Origin: Lawsonibacter faecis
GTDB taxonomy: Bacteria > Bacillota > Clostridia > Oscillospirales > Oscillospiraceae
Direction: 5' to 3'
Length of the DNA: 64,000 bases
Assembly (NCBI RefSeq): GCF_014287675.1
Contig: NZ_JACOPQ010000010.1
Location: 1-64,000, forward strand
Below the pieces are notes generated by a model. It was not told the origin of the DNA and did not search any database. It saw nothing but the letters and a program-made list of their open reading frames with translations. The position numbers were made by a program, and so were the translations under genes. Numbering within the stretch: the first letter of the stretch is position 1; the number at the start of each line of letters is the position of its first letter. Below, one piece after another: positions 54,304 through 63,467 of the stretch.

Positions 54304-54729
54304 TCAGAGTGAAATTATTGGACTTGGAGAAACCCAGGAAAAACAATGGTCTGTGAGCAGTGGGCAAGCGGTATTTACAACAATCATTTAAACTGTGGAC
54401 AAACGCCATCAAAGGAAATGACGGGCGGCCCCGGCTATGCCACACACGGCGGCGCGGCGGGGGAAATATCCTCCAGAGCCGCCCTCTTTTCCATGGTTGG
54501 AAAAGGGCGGGGGGATAAGGTTGAACCCGCAAATTAAAAAATCGGAGCGTTTGGAAACGAAACACATATGAAACCGGAGCCTGGCCTGTTCGCTTTTAAA
54601 CCTAAAAAAGCCGCTTGTATCAAGGCTTTGCGGGCTCGGTTTGAAGAGGGCTGATATCCTTCTATGGCCTGCCCCTGCTTTGGACTTCAAAGCGTAACAT
54701 TCAAAGTCGGAGCGTGGACATTTAGACCC
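54300..54729 (+). repeat. Dispersed hairpin-headed repeat, long copy A
   Basis: It matches copy B (62625 to about 63040) over its whole length. Shared blocks include GTATTTACAACAA, AAACGCCATCAAA, AATTAAAAAAT, GGAAACGAAACACA, CTATGGCCTGCCCCTG and GAGCGTGGACA. A 90-base stretch (about 54427-54515) differs. The 3' edge coincides with the end of the kinase gene. Confidence 0.85.
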
Positions 54730-57525
54730 TCAAATCCCAGGAATGTTCACCGCCTGGTGCAGCACCTGATAGAGATAGGCGGCATCCACCGGCTTGGCCA
54801 CAAAGCCGCTCATCCCCGCCTCCATGGCCGCATCCACATCCTCCTGAAAGGAGTTGGCCGTCATGGCGATGATGGGCACGCTCCCGGCGTCCGGACGGTC
54901 CATGGCCCGGATGGCCCGGGTTGCCTCCAGGCCGTTCAGCTCCGGCATCTGAATATCCATCAGAACGGCCTGAAAGTCCCCGGGCGCGCTGTCCCGGAAG
55001 AGGGAAACGGCCACCGCCCCGTTCTCGGCCCGGTGCACCTTGGCGCCCTGGAGCTCCAGCAGCTCGGTGGCGATCTCGGCGTTCAGGTCGTTGTCCTCAG
55101 CCAGCAGGATGCGCATCCCTTCCAGGGACTGGGGCCGCTCGGAGGGCTCCGGCGTGGACTCTCCGCCGCCCAGAGGAAGGGATACCTCAAAGTAAAACTC
55201 GCTGCCCTCGCCCGGCGCGCTCCTGAGCTTCAGCGCCCCGCCCATCAGCTCCACCAGGGTTCGGCTGATGGCAAGGCCCAGGCCGGTCCCCTGGCTCTTG
55301 GCCAGGTTGGGGCCCACCTGCTCAAAGGCGCCGAATATCCGCTCCTGATGCTCAGGCGCAATGCCTACGCCGCTGTCAAGAATCTGGAAACGGTAGCTCC
55401 CCCGCCCGTTCCCCCGCTCCGTCTCGGTGACGGTAAGGCGGACCCGCCCGCCGGAGGGGGTGAACTTAAAGGCGTTGGAGACCAGGTTGCTCAGAACCTG
55501 CTTGAGGCGCACGGCGTCCCCCAGCACGGCGTCGTCGGTGAGGTCCCGCTCCACCGAGAAGCTGAGCTCCCGCCGTCCCGCCTCCGGGGTCATCATGCTC
55601 TCCAGGTCGGTCAGAAGCCGCCCCAGGGAGAAGGGTTCGCTGGAGACCGTCATCATACCGTTGTCGATACGGCTCATGTCCAGAATGTCGCTGATGAGGC
55701 TCAATAAGTAGTGGGAAGAGGCGCGAAGCTTCAATAGATTCTCCCGCACGCCCTCCGGGACATCCTCTCTCCGGCAGGTGAGCTCGCTCAGTCCCACGAT
55801 GGCGTTCATAGGGGTACGGATTTCGTGGCTCATCCGGGAGAGAAACTCACCTTTGGCCCGGCTGGCGGCCTCCGCCCGCTCCAGCTCGCTCGTCATGCGG
55901 GCGGCGCGGATGCGGGAGCGGGTCACCACCAGCAGCAGGATGCCCAGCAGCAGGAAGATGCCGGCGCACACGGAAATGAAGAGGAAAGGGTTGGCGTAGA
56001 CCAGCTCTACCACGGAGAGATGGCCTACGCCTGCCGAGATCAGGTTTTGATTGACCAGGGTGGCCTTGTCCCCGCTGCTCAGGCTGTTGACGGCCTTGTT
56101 TATGATGGTGAGCAGATCCACCTGGGTGGGACGGGGCAGGGCAAAGCAAATGTCATTGCGGTTGTTGACGAGGGTGTTGGGCACCACGTTGGAGTAGTGG
56201 TGCTCTTGGATGACCTGCTCGATCCGGGCGGAGATGCCGTAAACAAAATCCACCTCGCCCCGGTTTACGGCTGCCAAGGCATCAGGCACGCTGCGGTACG
56301 TCCGTTCCTCGGCGGCCCGGATGCTGGCGGGGATGTGCCGCCCCTCCATGACCGCGCCCACCAGGCCTTCGGCGGGGAAGCTGACCGACTTGTTCCGGGC
56401 GACGATGTCGTTGAGGGAGGCGTAGGTGCTGGACAGGGCCATATCCATCTCCACACCTTCATCCGCCGTACCCAGGAAGGCGCCCAGCATATCCGCCTCG
56501 CCCCGGCGCACCAACTCGATGGCTTCGGCATAGCTGTCCGCGGTCACGTAAGTAAAAGTAAGGCCGGTGTACGCCGCCACCCGGTCCAGGACGTCCGGGA
56601 TCAGCCCGTTATGGAGGTAGTTGGACGACTCCAGGCAGTAGAAGGGGTGCCACTGGGCCACCACCGCCACCGATACGGTTTGTTTTTGGCTGATGTACGC
56701 TTTTTCCTCATCGTTTAAAAAAATACTTGCAATGCCGCTGTCGGTGAAGTTGGCGTCATAGCGCTCTCTGGCAAAGTTGGGGTTGGAGTCGGCAATCTTC
56801 TCCAGCGCCATGTTGAGCCCCTCCAGGATGTCCGTGCGATCCGGCGTCGTAACGATATAGTGGGGCTGGGAATCAAACACGGCCACAGGGCGAAAGGTCT
56901 CGTCACCGTCGGAGCGGTTGCCCAGCAGCATGTCGACCTCCCCATCCTTTAAATACTGGTACAGGTTCCCCTCCTCCGACATCTGCTCGGCTCCGTAGTA
57001 GACGATGGTGCAGTCGATCTTGTTGACGGTGAGGAAATCCTGGAGCCTGCGGATGTTCTCCCCGGCGCGGTCGTAAACGCCGATGGCCTTTCCGGCCATG
57101 CTCTCCCAGTCGTAGGCCCGTATGCTCTCATCGTCCCTGCGGGAGAGCAGGACGGACTTGGTATACCCCGCGTTATAGTCCGGGTAGGCGAAGTACTGCT
57201 CCAGCACCGGCTGGTAATAGGCCCCGCCCAACAGGTCGTATTCTCCATTCACAAAGCCCGAGAGGGCCGAGTCGCCATCCGTATCCACATATTCATACTT
57301 CCAGCCGGTGTAGTTGGCGATCTCGTTGAGATAGTCCACCACAATACCGTGCCGGTTGCCGAATTCATCCGTCTCCGTGAATCCGGGTACTTGGGGGAAG
57401 GGGACCTTCAGAACCCGCTCCGACGCCGCCGCCCGGACGCGGCCTGAAAAGAGGGTCGGAAGGATAACGGCCAAGGTCAGCAGAAGGGCCCCGCCCCGCA
57501 GGACGACCCTTTTTAAGTTTCTCAT
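54730..57525 (-). CDS. Hybrid sensor histidine kinase with two periplasmic-binding-protein-type sensor domains (EvgS/BvgS-like)
   Basis: The 931-residue protein has a signal/anchor sequence, two consecutive extracellular SBP_bac_3-type domains (about residues 38-265 and 280-505), one membrane helix (NPFLFISVCAGIFLLLGILLLVV), a HisKA domain with FLSRMSHEIRTPMNAIVG, an HATPase domain (NLVSNAFKFT, GTGLGLAIS), and a C-terminal receiver (phospho-acceptor Asp in VLMDIQMPELNG). No HPt domain is present. It probably senses an amino acid or similar solute directly. AAAGGGGA precedes ATG 57525, and a weak promoter (TTGGGC, 18 bases, TATAAG, 57649-57620) lies between it and the next kinase gene. Confidence 0.92.
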   Translation of the reverse strand: MRNLKRVVLRGGALLLTLAVILPTLFSGRVRAAASERVLKVPFPQVPGFTETDEFGNRHGIVVDYLNEIANYTGWKYEYVDTDGDSALSGFVNGEYDLLGGAYYQPVLEQYFAYPDYNAGYTKSVLLSRRDDESIRAYDWESMAGKAIGVYDRAGENIRRLQDFLTVNKIDCTIVYYGAEQMSEEGNLYQYLKDGEVDMLLGNRSDGDETFRPVAVFDSQPHYIVTTPDRTDILEGLNMALEKIADSNPNFARERYDANFTDSGIASIFLNDEEKAYISQKQTVSVAVVAQWHPFYCLESSNYLHNGLIPDVLDRVAAYTGLTFTYVTADSYAEAIELVRRGEADMLGAFLGTADEGVEMDMALSSTYASLNDIVARNKSVSFPAEGLVGAVMEGRHIPASIRAAEERTYRSVPDALAAVNRGEVDFVYGISARIEQVIQEHHYSNVVPNTLVNNRNDICFALPRPTQVDLLTIINKAVNSLSSGDKATLVNQNLISAGVGHLSVVELVYANPFLFISVCAGIFLLLGILLLVVTRSRIRAARMTSELERAEAASRAKGEFLSRMSHEIRTPMNAIVGLSELTCRREDVPEGVRENLLKLRASSHYLLSLISDILDMSRIDNGMMTVSSEPFSLGRLLTDLESMMTPEAGRRELSFSVERDLTDDAVLGDAVRLKQVLSNLVSNAFKFTPSGGRVRLTVTETERGNGRGSYRFQILDSGVGIAPEHQERIFGAFEQVGPNLAKSQGTGLGLAISRTLVELMGGALKLRSAPGEGSEFYFEVSLPLGGGESTPEPSERPQSLEGMRILLAEDNDLNAEIATELLELQGAKVHRAENGAVAVSLFRDSAPGDFQAVLMDIQMPELNGLEATRAIRAMDRPDAGSVPIIAMTANSFQEDVDAAMEAGMSGFVAKPVDAAYLYQVLHQAVNIPGI

Positions 57526-57661
57526 GTCACGATTCCCCTTTCCCGAGATGGTGCGCCCGACCTGATAGATAAATATTTTTCCATATGATTTTTAAATTCA
57601 ATCGGTTACCCAACCATTTCTTATAGTTGCGCCTCCCAGACCGGCCCAACCGCCTGGTGTA

Positions 57662-60577
57662 TTATGCATTCCCGCGTCCGGGCAGCAGCTCTTTCAGAAT
57701 CCGGCAGATATCGTCCATATCAATGGGTTTGCCGGTGTGGGCGTTCATACCTGCCGCCCGGGAGGCGCGCACGTCCTCAGCCAACACATTGGCGGACATG
57801 GCCACGATAGGGATGCTGCGCGCCTGGGGATGGCCCGAAGCGCGGATATGCCTGGTCGCCTCATAGCCGTCCATCACCGGCATCTGGATATCCATGAAAA
57901 TCGCGTCAAAGCGGCCGGGGGCCGAAGCCTCAAAAGCCTCCGCGCCCGCCCTTCCGTCCTCGGCCGTCTCCACCGACGCGCCGGAGAGCTCAAAGATCTG
58001 GACAACGATCTCACGGTTGAGCTCGTTATCCTCCACCAGCAGAAACCGCCTGTCAGACAACACATCCTGGGGCGACGAATCGGCGGGTTCGCTGGCCCTG
58101 TCGGAAAATATCTTTACCAGGCTCCTGCACAGTACGCTTTTGAAGATCGGCTTTTGCAGGATGGTGTCCAGGGGCTTCTCTGCCGAGTCCATCTCCATAT
58201 AGCCGTCTCCGTCTGTGACCAGCATGGCCCGGGGATCGGCGCCGCCAGCCCGAATGCAGCGCACCACCTCCATGCCGTCTATGTCCGGCAGCTTCCAGTC
58301 CGCCACAACGAGCGCATATGAGGCCTTGCCTGCGGCGCGGACTGCCGCCTCTCCGGAACGCACGGCGTCCACTTCCATGCCAAAGCTGGTGAGATAGGTC
58401 TTAAGGAGCTCCAGATCGGTGGGATTGTCGTCCGCCAGCAGAACACGCAGGCCCTTCAAAACCGAAGCACCGTCCAGCTCATCCTCCGCGCCGGGTGGAA
58501 GCTTAAATTCCAGTTCGACGGTGAACGTGGTGCCTTTTCCCTCCACGCTCTCCACGAGGAGCTGTCCGCCCATCGCCTCCACGATATTTTTGGCAATAGG
58601 GAGGCCAAGACCGGTGCCCTCGGTGTGGTTCACCGTTTTGGAGGACTCTCGGGTGAAAGGCGTAAAGAGCTTGGGCAGAAATTCCGGCGCGATCCCAATA
58701 CCGGAATCCGCCACTTGGAACCGGAACAGCGCATACTCCATGTGCCGCTGAGGCAGCTCCTCGATGATAAACGTAATGGAGCCTTGCTCCGGCGTGAACT
58801 TAACCGCATTGGAGGTGAGATTTAGAAACACCTGATTCAGTCGCAGCGGATCGCCCTCCAGCAGCTCATGGCGGATATTTTTAGTCTCCACGGTAAAGGT
58901 CTGCTCCTTGGCCAGGCACTGGGGCTGGACGATGGCCAGGTCCCCCTCAATGAGCTCAGGCAGGGAGAAGGGCTCCGCCGACAGGGTCATTTTGCCGCTC
59001 TCGATCTTGGACATGTCCAGCACGTCGTTAATGAGGTTCAGCAGGTGCTTGGAGGAGACCTCGATCTTACGGAGGCATTCCTTCACCTTGGCCCGGTCCT
59101 CAATATGGATCTCGGCCAGTTTGCTCATGCCGATTACCGCGTTCATGGGTGTGCGGATGTCGTGGGACATATTGGAAAGGAACCGGCTCTTGGCCGCGTT
59201 GGCCTGCTCCGCTGCCGCCACGGCGGCATTGAGGTCCTCCCGGCGCTTCCGGTCCTGCGTGATGTCCGTGGCTGCAAAGATGTACTTGGCCTCGCCGCGC
59301 AGCGTCACCGGGAGCGCGGTGAGCTTCAGCCACGCATAGGCCCCCAGCCTGTCGTTGAAGAACCGGCGCTCCCAAACCGTCTTTTCCGTGGGGCGCTCCT
59401 CACGCATCCATGTCTGCAAGGCCTGCTGAAATTCCCCGGCCGCCCTGCCGTCCGAACTGGAAAAGTCTCCCGCGGGGATGCCCAGCACCTCCTGTGCATT
59501 TTCAAACACATACTCCACCTGAGCGGTTTTATCGTCCACGATAAAGATGACGGTGTCGATATTCTGGGAGATGGCCTGATAGATGTTCTGGATATAGAGT
59601 TCGGACTCCCGCCGCCGCTTGGTGCCGTGGTAAAGCATCAAGACGGCCAGAGCCAGGGTGACAAGAATAGCCGCGATAACGACCGCAGCCATCCGGACTG
59701 CCAGCGAAATAATCTCCGTGCCGTCCTTTTCCACCATGCTCAGCGGGATTACCGTCACAAAATTCCAGCCGGGCTTTTCATCCAGCGGTACGAAGGAGAG
59801 GAACTGCTCCTCCCCTTCAATACTGAAGATAGCGCTCCCTCTGGCACTCGATCTGATTGCATCCATAAATGCAGAGATGGACTCGGGACTGTTCCCGCCC
59901 ATCTCCAGCACTTGGCGGAATTGGCTGTAGAGCTGCAGGGAACTGAAGCGCACGGGGGAGAGGACGATGCTGCCGTCGGCGTCCAGCACGTAACTGTACC
60001 CGGCGTCGTTGTATGTAGTGCCTCCGTAGGTGTTTTGGAGCATCTCAACGGAGTGTGCCACATACAATCCGCCGGCCACCCGCCCGTCCTCGTAGAGGGG
60101 CGTCTGGAACAGAACCTGCCGCTTGCCCTGTGCGCCGATGAAGGTGTCGGAGATGCTGGTTTCGCCCCGTAGGGCCGCTCCCGAGAGGCTTTCGTCCTCC
60201 GGGAAACCGCCGCCCTCATCTGCGGGTCTGACGCTCCAACAGTTGCCGCTAAAATCCGTGATCCACAGATTGGTAGCGCGATGCAGCTTAGAGTATTCGT
60301 CCACCAAGGTCCGGTCGAAAAGCTCAGGGCCGTTCATGCTGATGCTGCTGGCCAGGGATTGGAGGGAGAGCAGTTCGGAGTGCATTTTTTCATCCAAATA
60401 CTGCGCCTTACTGACGGTTAGTTCGCTGATGTTCGACTTGGTCGTGCTGCGCACCAGATCTTGAATGGACTGTACGTAACCTTTGTTGATAAAAAGAGCG
60501 ATCAGGGCCGTCAGCACCAAGCACAGACAGACGGCCAGAAATACCATTTTCTTGCCGCCAAATTCCTTCTTTTTCAT
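57662..60577 (-). CDS. Hybrid sensor histidine kinase with extracellular Cache-type sensor, PAS and two receivers
   Basis: The 971-residue protein has two membrane helices (near residues 10-30 and 300-320) flanking a Cache-like extracellular domain, a PAS domain (IDTVIFIVDDKTAQVEYVFE), HisKA with FLSNMSHDIRTPMNAVIG, HATPase (GTGLGLPIAKN), then two receivers: YALVVADWKLPDIDG and FDAIFMDIQMPVMDG. ATG 60577 is chosen because GGGGGG lies shortly before it and the first helix follows at once; an ATG at 60616 lies inside the upstream gene. It starts 19 bases after the stop of the solute-binding lipoprotein gene, suggesting both act in one signalling pathway. Confidence 0.92.
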   Translation of the reverse strand: MKKKEFGGKKMVFLAVCLCLVLTALIALFINKGYVQSIQDLVRSTTKSNISELTVSKAQYLDEKMHSELLSLQSLASSISMNGPELFDRTLVDEYSKLHRATNLWITDFSGNCWSVRPADEGGGFPEDESLSGAALRGETSISDTFIGAQGKRQVLFQTPLYEDGRVAGGLYVAHSVEMLQNTYGGTTYNDAGYSYVLDADGSIVLSPVRFSSLQLYSQFRQVLEMGGNSPESISAFMDAIRSSARGSAIFSIEGEEQFLSFVPLDEKPGWNFVTVIPLSMVEKDGTEIISLAVRMAAVVIAAILVTLALAVLMLYHGTKRRRESELYIQNIYQAISQNIDTVIFIVDDKTAQVEYVFENAQEVLGIPAGDFSSSDGRAAGEFQQALQTWMREERPTEKTVWERRFFNDRLGAYAWLKLTALPVTLRGEAKYIFAATDITQDRKRREDLNAAVAAAEQANAAKSRFLSNMSHDIRTPMNAVIGMSKLAEIHIEDRAKVKECLRKIEVSSKHLLNLINDVLDMSKIESGKMTLSAEPFSLPELIEGDLAIVQPQCLAKEQTFTVETKNIRHELLEGDPLRLNQVFLNLTSNAVKFTPEQGSITFIIEELPQRHMEYALFRFQVADSGIGIAPEFLPKLFTPFTRESSKTVNHTEGTGLGLPIAKNIVEAMGGQLLVESVEGKGTTFTVELEFKLPPGAEDELDGASVLKGLRVLLADDNPTDLELLKTYLTSFGMEVDAVRSGEAAVRAAGKASYALVVADWKLPDIDGMEVVRCIRAGGADPRAMLVTDGDGYMEMDSAEKPLDTILQKPIFKSVLCRSLVKIFSDRASEPADSSPQDVLSDRRFLLVEDNELNREIVVQIFELSGASVETAEDGRAGAEAFEASAPGRFDAIFMDIQMPVMDGYEATRHIRASGHPQARSIPIVAMSANVLAEDVRASRAAGMNAHTGKPIDMDDICRILKELLPGRGNA

Positions 60578-60596
60578 CTCGGCCCCCCGCTTTCTC

Positions 60597-61913
60597 TCAG
60601 CCTGTATACGCCGCAAGCTGTTCCGCTTGGACGCGGTCGTACTCCTCCGCGGCTTCCTGCGCCGTCATGCCGTCGAACATTTTGATACACAGCTCACGCA
60701 CGGTGTCCCAGTAGGTGAAATTAAGTCTCATGTCCTCGATGGGGATCTGCCCGCCGCTCATATAGGTTTCGTAGGCCGGCCGCATCCTCTCACTGCTCAG
60801 CACGAACGCAACGTCGTCATAAATCGGCAGCTCACTGCCCCCGCCCTCGGAGGTCTTGCGGTAGACGCCGTTTGTGATATAGGAGACGAATTCCAATGCA
60901 TCCTCCAGGTGCTCGCTGTTGGCGTTGACGCTGAGGCGGGATACCACCGCCGGCAGGGTCACCGTGCCGCCGGGTATGGGGACGCCCTGCGCGATGCAGT
61001 TGATCTCCGGATATTTGCTATCCATCCGTTTTATATTGCCCACTGTAACAAAGTAAAAAGCGGTTTTCCCCGCGGCAAAGTCCGGATAATCCGTGTCCCC
61101 CGCCTTGAGCGCGTTGACGGCCGCACCGTCGAGCCCGTCACCGTACCACCCCTCCTCCACTGCGGTCTGGAACAGCTCAAAGCCCTCCAGCATGTAATCG
61201 CCGATTTTGACCTCGCCGCTGTTCAGCCCCGCAAGCAGTTCCTTGGAATTCTCCGCGCTGTAGATTTGATAGAGGCCGTTGGCCATCGCCGGTACGGTCA
61301 ACGCATACCAGCGGTTGAGGCTCAGCGGCGTACCGCCGCCAGCCTTGATGGTTCGGCAGCAGTTGATGAACTCCTCCAAATTCTGCGGCGACTCCAGGCC
61401 GTACTGCTCCAGCAGATCCACGTTGACAAACATGACGTAAGCCGACATGTTTACCGGGATGCAATAGGCGATATCCCCAATCATCGCCTGATCCTTGGTG
61501 GCGTCGTTCAGCTTTTCAAAGACGGGGAGACCGGAAAGGTCGAACAAGTATCCCTTGGCGTGGAGTGGCTTTACGCTGTCCGCGTTGAGGATAAATACGT
61601 CGTCTCCTTCGCCGGCGTCCAGACGCTGCTCCAGATATTCGTTGAAGCCGTCTGCCGTGGAAATTCCCTCCAGTGTCACCCGCGGTCCTGAATGGCCTTC
61701 ATTATAGCGGTCAATCATCTCCTTGTAATACCGCGCCATGCTGGAATCGTTGTCCGTAGGAGCAAAGAACTTCAGAACCTGCTCATCTTGACCCTCGGCT
61801 TCATTTTCCACAAAGACCTGCCCGCCCCCGGCAGCCGGAGTGTTTCCGCATCCAGCCAGAAGGCTCAGGCATAAAACCACGGCCATACATAGTGCCGCTG
61901 CGCTTTTTCTCAT
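60597..61913 (-). CDS. Extracellular solute-binding lipoprotein (sugar-type, family 1)
   Basis: The 438-residue protein has a lipoprotein signal (ALCMAVVLCLSLLAGCGN; lipobox LLAGC) and a family 1 binding-protein fold (DDVFILNADSVKPLHAKGYL, AAGKTAFYFV). GGAGG lies eight bases before ATG 61913. Binding proteins of this kind usually deliver sugars to ABC permeases, but no permease genes are present; a kinase gene follows instead, so it may serve as ligand-sensing subunit of the kinase. A putative cre box and a long leader lie upstream. Confidence 0.9.
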   Translation of the reverse strand: MRKSAAALCMAVVLCLSLLAGCGNTPAAGGGQVFVENEAEGQDEQVLKFFAPTDNDSSMARYYKEMIDRYNEGHSGPRVTLEGISTADGFNEYLEQRLDAGEGDDVFILNADSVKPLHAKGYLFDLSGLPVFEKLNDATKDQAMIGDIAYCIPVNMSAYVMFVNVDLLEQYGLESPQNLEEFINCCRTIKAGGGTPLSLNRWYALTVPAMANGLYQIYSAENSKELLAGLNSGEVKIGDYMLEGFELFQTAVEEGWYGDGLDGAAVNALKAGDTDYPDFAAGKTAFYFVTVGNIKRMDSKYPEINCIAQGVPIPGGTVTLPAVVSRLSVNANSEHLEDALEFVSYITNGVYRKTSEGGGSELPIYDDVAFVLSSERMRPAYETYMSGGQIPIEDMRLNFTYWDTVRELCIKMFDGMTAQEAAEEYDRVQAEQLAAYTG

Positions 61914-62001
61914 TATCTCTTCCTCCATTTACAAACAGCATTCCATTATTTGCTGTTTTCGGTTGATATACAGATTTCTTTGGGCGGTTCACAAAGCGTT
62001 G

Positions 62002-62042
62002 CCTCAGCACCCCGTTAGGCCGCTAGAAACGACGTGCTGAGG
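62002..62042. other. Inverted repeat in the leader of the binding-protein operon
   Basis: CCTCAGCAC (62002-62010) pairs with GTGCTGAGG (62034-62042) across 23 bases, about 90 bases upstream of the lipoprotein start. Confidence 0.5.
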
Positions 62043-62100
62043 TAAGCTCCGAAAAATACCCCTGCTTGTCCGCACTCACCACCAGGTTTCAGCTCCTGTC

Positions 62101-62147
62101 AAAAAAGGCCCTTGCGGCTGTTACCGAAGGACTCCGACAAGCCGGAG
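62101..62147 (-). terminator. Attenuator or small-RNA terminator in the leader
   Basis: On the minus strand a hairpin CTCCG/CGGAG (62147-62132) is followed by CCTTCGG-loop-CCGCAAGG (one-base bulge) and GCCTTTTTT ending at 62101. With the promoter at 62181-62209 this gives an RNA of about 75 bases unless read through. Confidence 0.5.
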
Positions 62148-62180
62148 CACTTGTTTCACTCGGTTATTTTTTAATAAAAT

Positions 62181-62209
62181 ATTATAACGCAAATAAATCA
62201 AAACCTCAA
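62181..62209 (-). promoter_or_regulatory. Promoter upstream of the binding-protein and kinase operon
   Basis: TTGAGG (62209-62204), 17 bases, TATAAT (62186-62181) on the minus strand. A start near 62174 leaves a leader of about 260 bases. Confidence 0.65.
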
Positions 62210-62247
62210 TATGCGTCTTATTTTTTGACAGTTCATAATCGTTTCTC

Positions 62248-62261
62248 GGTAAACGCTTTCA
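62248..62261 (-). promoter_or_regulatory. cre-like site (CcpA box)
   Basis: Minus-strand TGAAAGCGTTTACC matches the cre consensus TGWAANCGNTNWCA at 13 of 14 positions. It is centred about 80 bases upstream of the predicted start point, a position seen for CcpA activation. Confidence 0.5.
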
Positions 62262-62480
62262 CTAACAAGCTGTAAATTGAAACAAGATTGACAACGTACA
62301 TGTAATTTGTTGTAATGTACCATCCTTTTTTCCTTTAGGCGCCGTGCCCATTCTATTAAGTATTTTCGTCCACATGTGGCTTTCACATAAGAATATAAAA
62401 AGCGCCGAAGCCTATTGTGGCTCTGGTGCATAGTGATGGCAACTTAATGTGGAATTGCTCCTGTTTTTACACTGTACTCC

Positions 62481-62571
62481 CCGGCCGGGAGTTCAACTCC
62501 TGCCGGATGACTTTCTGGGTGCTTAATATCTAAAATTCGAGGCCCTCAACTTTTCTCAGTTGAGGGCCTCG
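62481..62571. other. Two hairpins ahead of repeat copy B
   Basis: CCGGC-CGGGAGTT / AACTCCTG-CCGG (about 62481-62506) and a perfect 14-bp stem CGAGGCCCTCAACT (62538-62551) with 62558-62571. On the minus strand the latter is followed by AATTTTAG, but no minus-strand gene feeds into it. Confidence 0.65.
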
Positions 62572-62624
62572 CAAGGCTTGAAAACACTGGTTTTTTTCGG
62601 TCAAATATCTTTTTGCCTTGTACT

Positions 62625-63066
62625 TTGGTCGAGTGGAATTATAGGACTTGGAGTAACCCAGGAAAAAATGATTTGCGAGCAGTGGGCATGCGGTATTTAC
62701 AACAAAAATCTAAACTGTGGGCAAACGCCATCAAATGAAATGACGGGCAGCGCCTTATATTCCTAAGCCTCTGGCCAGTGTGACCAGAGGCTTTCCATCA
62801 CAAAACGGCGGGGTGATATGGTTGAACCCATAAATTAAAAAATTGGAGCGTGTGGAAACGAAACACACATGAAAGCGAAGGTTGGCCTGTTAGCTTTTAG
62901 CCCGAAAAAAGCCGCTTGTTTCAAGGTTTCGCAGGCCCGGTTTGGAGGAGGCCGGTATCTTTCTATGGCCTGCCCCTGATTTGGACTTCAAAGCATAACA
63001 TGTATGGCCAGAGCGTGGACAATTAGGCATTCAAAACCCGCTTGTACCAAGGCTTTGCGGGGCCGG
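62625..63066 (+). repeat. Dispersed hairpin-headed repeat, long copy B
   Basis: It begins TTGGTCGAGTGGAATTATAG and runs in parallel with copy A. Near its end a segment CCGCTTGTACCAAGGCTTTG (about 63038) repeats an internal block also present near 62911 and in copy A near 54612. Together with the flanks, 61914-63467 (1.55 kb) contains no recognisable gene. Confidence 0.85.
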
Positions 63067-63186
63067 TTGGCAGGGGGGGTATGATTTCATGTCCCACCCT
63101 TAATTCTTTCCGCAGAAACTAACATTTCAGTCTTGGTGGGCGGGAAAATAAGGCCCAGGAGCGATAACGGCAGGCCGCAGACAATA

Positions 63187-63287
63187 GGGTACTTCTGGCC
63201 ACACTGGCCAGAAGTACCCAGCGGGTTTGGGGGCACCCAAACAAGCATTTTCGCGGCGCGAAAATGGCAAGTGTCTATACACTTGCC
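63187..63287. other. Cluster of three perfect hairpins upstream of the sigma factor gene
   Basis: GGGTACTTCTGGCCA/TGGCCAGAAGTACCC (63187-63201, 63205-63219); CATTTTCGC/GCGAAAATG (63246-63254, 63258-63266); GGCAAGTGT/ACACTTGCC (63266-63274, 63279-63287). The last two share one base, so they form adjoining arms. Confidence 0.75.
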
Positions 63288-63467
63288 TTGCTTGCCGTTT
63301 TGCGCAACCCCGGAAACCGCGCAATTCATCCCTTCGTTGCATCCTTGCTTATAGGCGTAAAAAGAAATAAAATGAAAAAGAAAAATTGCATTATTTAAGC
63401 AACCAAAGACAAAAAACGGGAAGTAGATAGGTGAAGGGCCCTTACATAGACCATAGGAGGTGGCAGG

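Larger units (their letters stand above)
54080..54729. other. Gene-free stretch between the orphan gene and the kinase gene
   Basis: These 650 bases start AT-rich (54080-54260), then hold a terminator (54264-54303) and repeat copy A (54300-54729). No convincing gene. Confidence 0.7.

Noticed and set aside
54346..54537. Open frames inside repeat copies A and B (also 62560-62766) with similar peptides
   Set aside because: The peptides are alike because the DNA is repeated; frames have different ends and no proper starts.
62481..62506. GTTCAAC loop resembling a tRNA T-arm
   Set aside because: The stem is not a canonical T-stem, and no D-arm, anticodon arm or acceptor stem fits around it; it is a simple hairpin.
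63087..63329. 80-codon minus-strand frame before the sigma factor gene
   Set aside because: It lies across three perfect hairpins and lacks a start signal.
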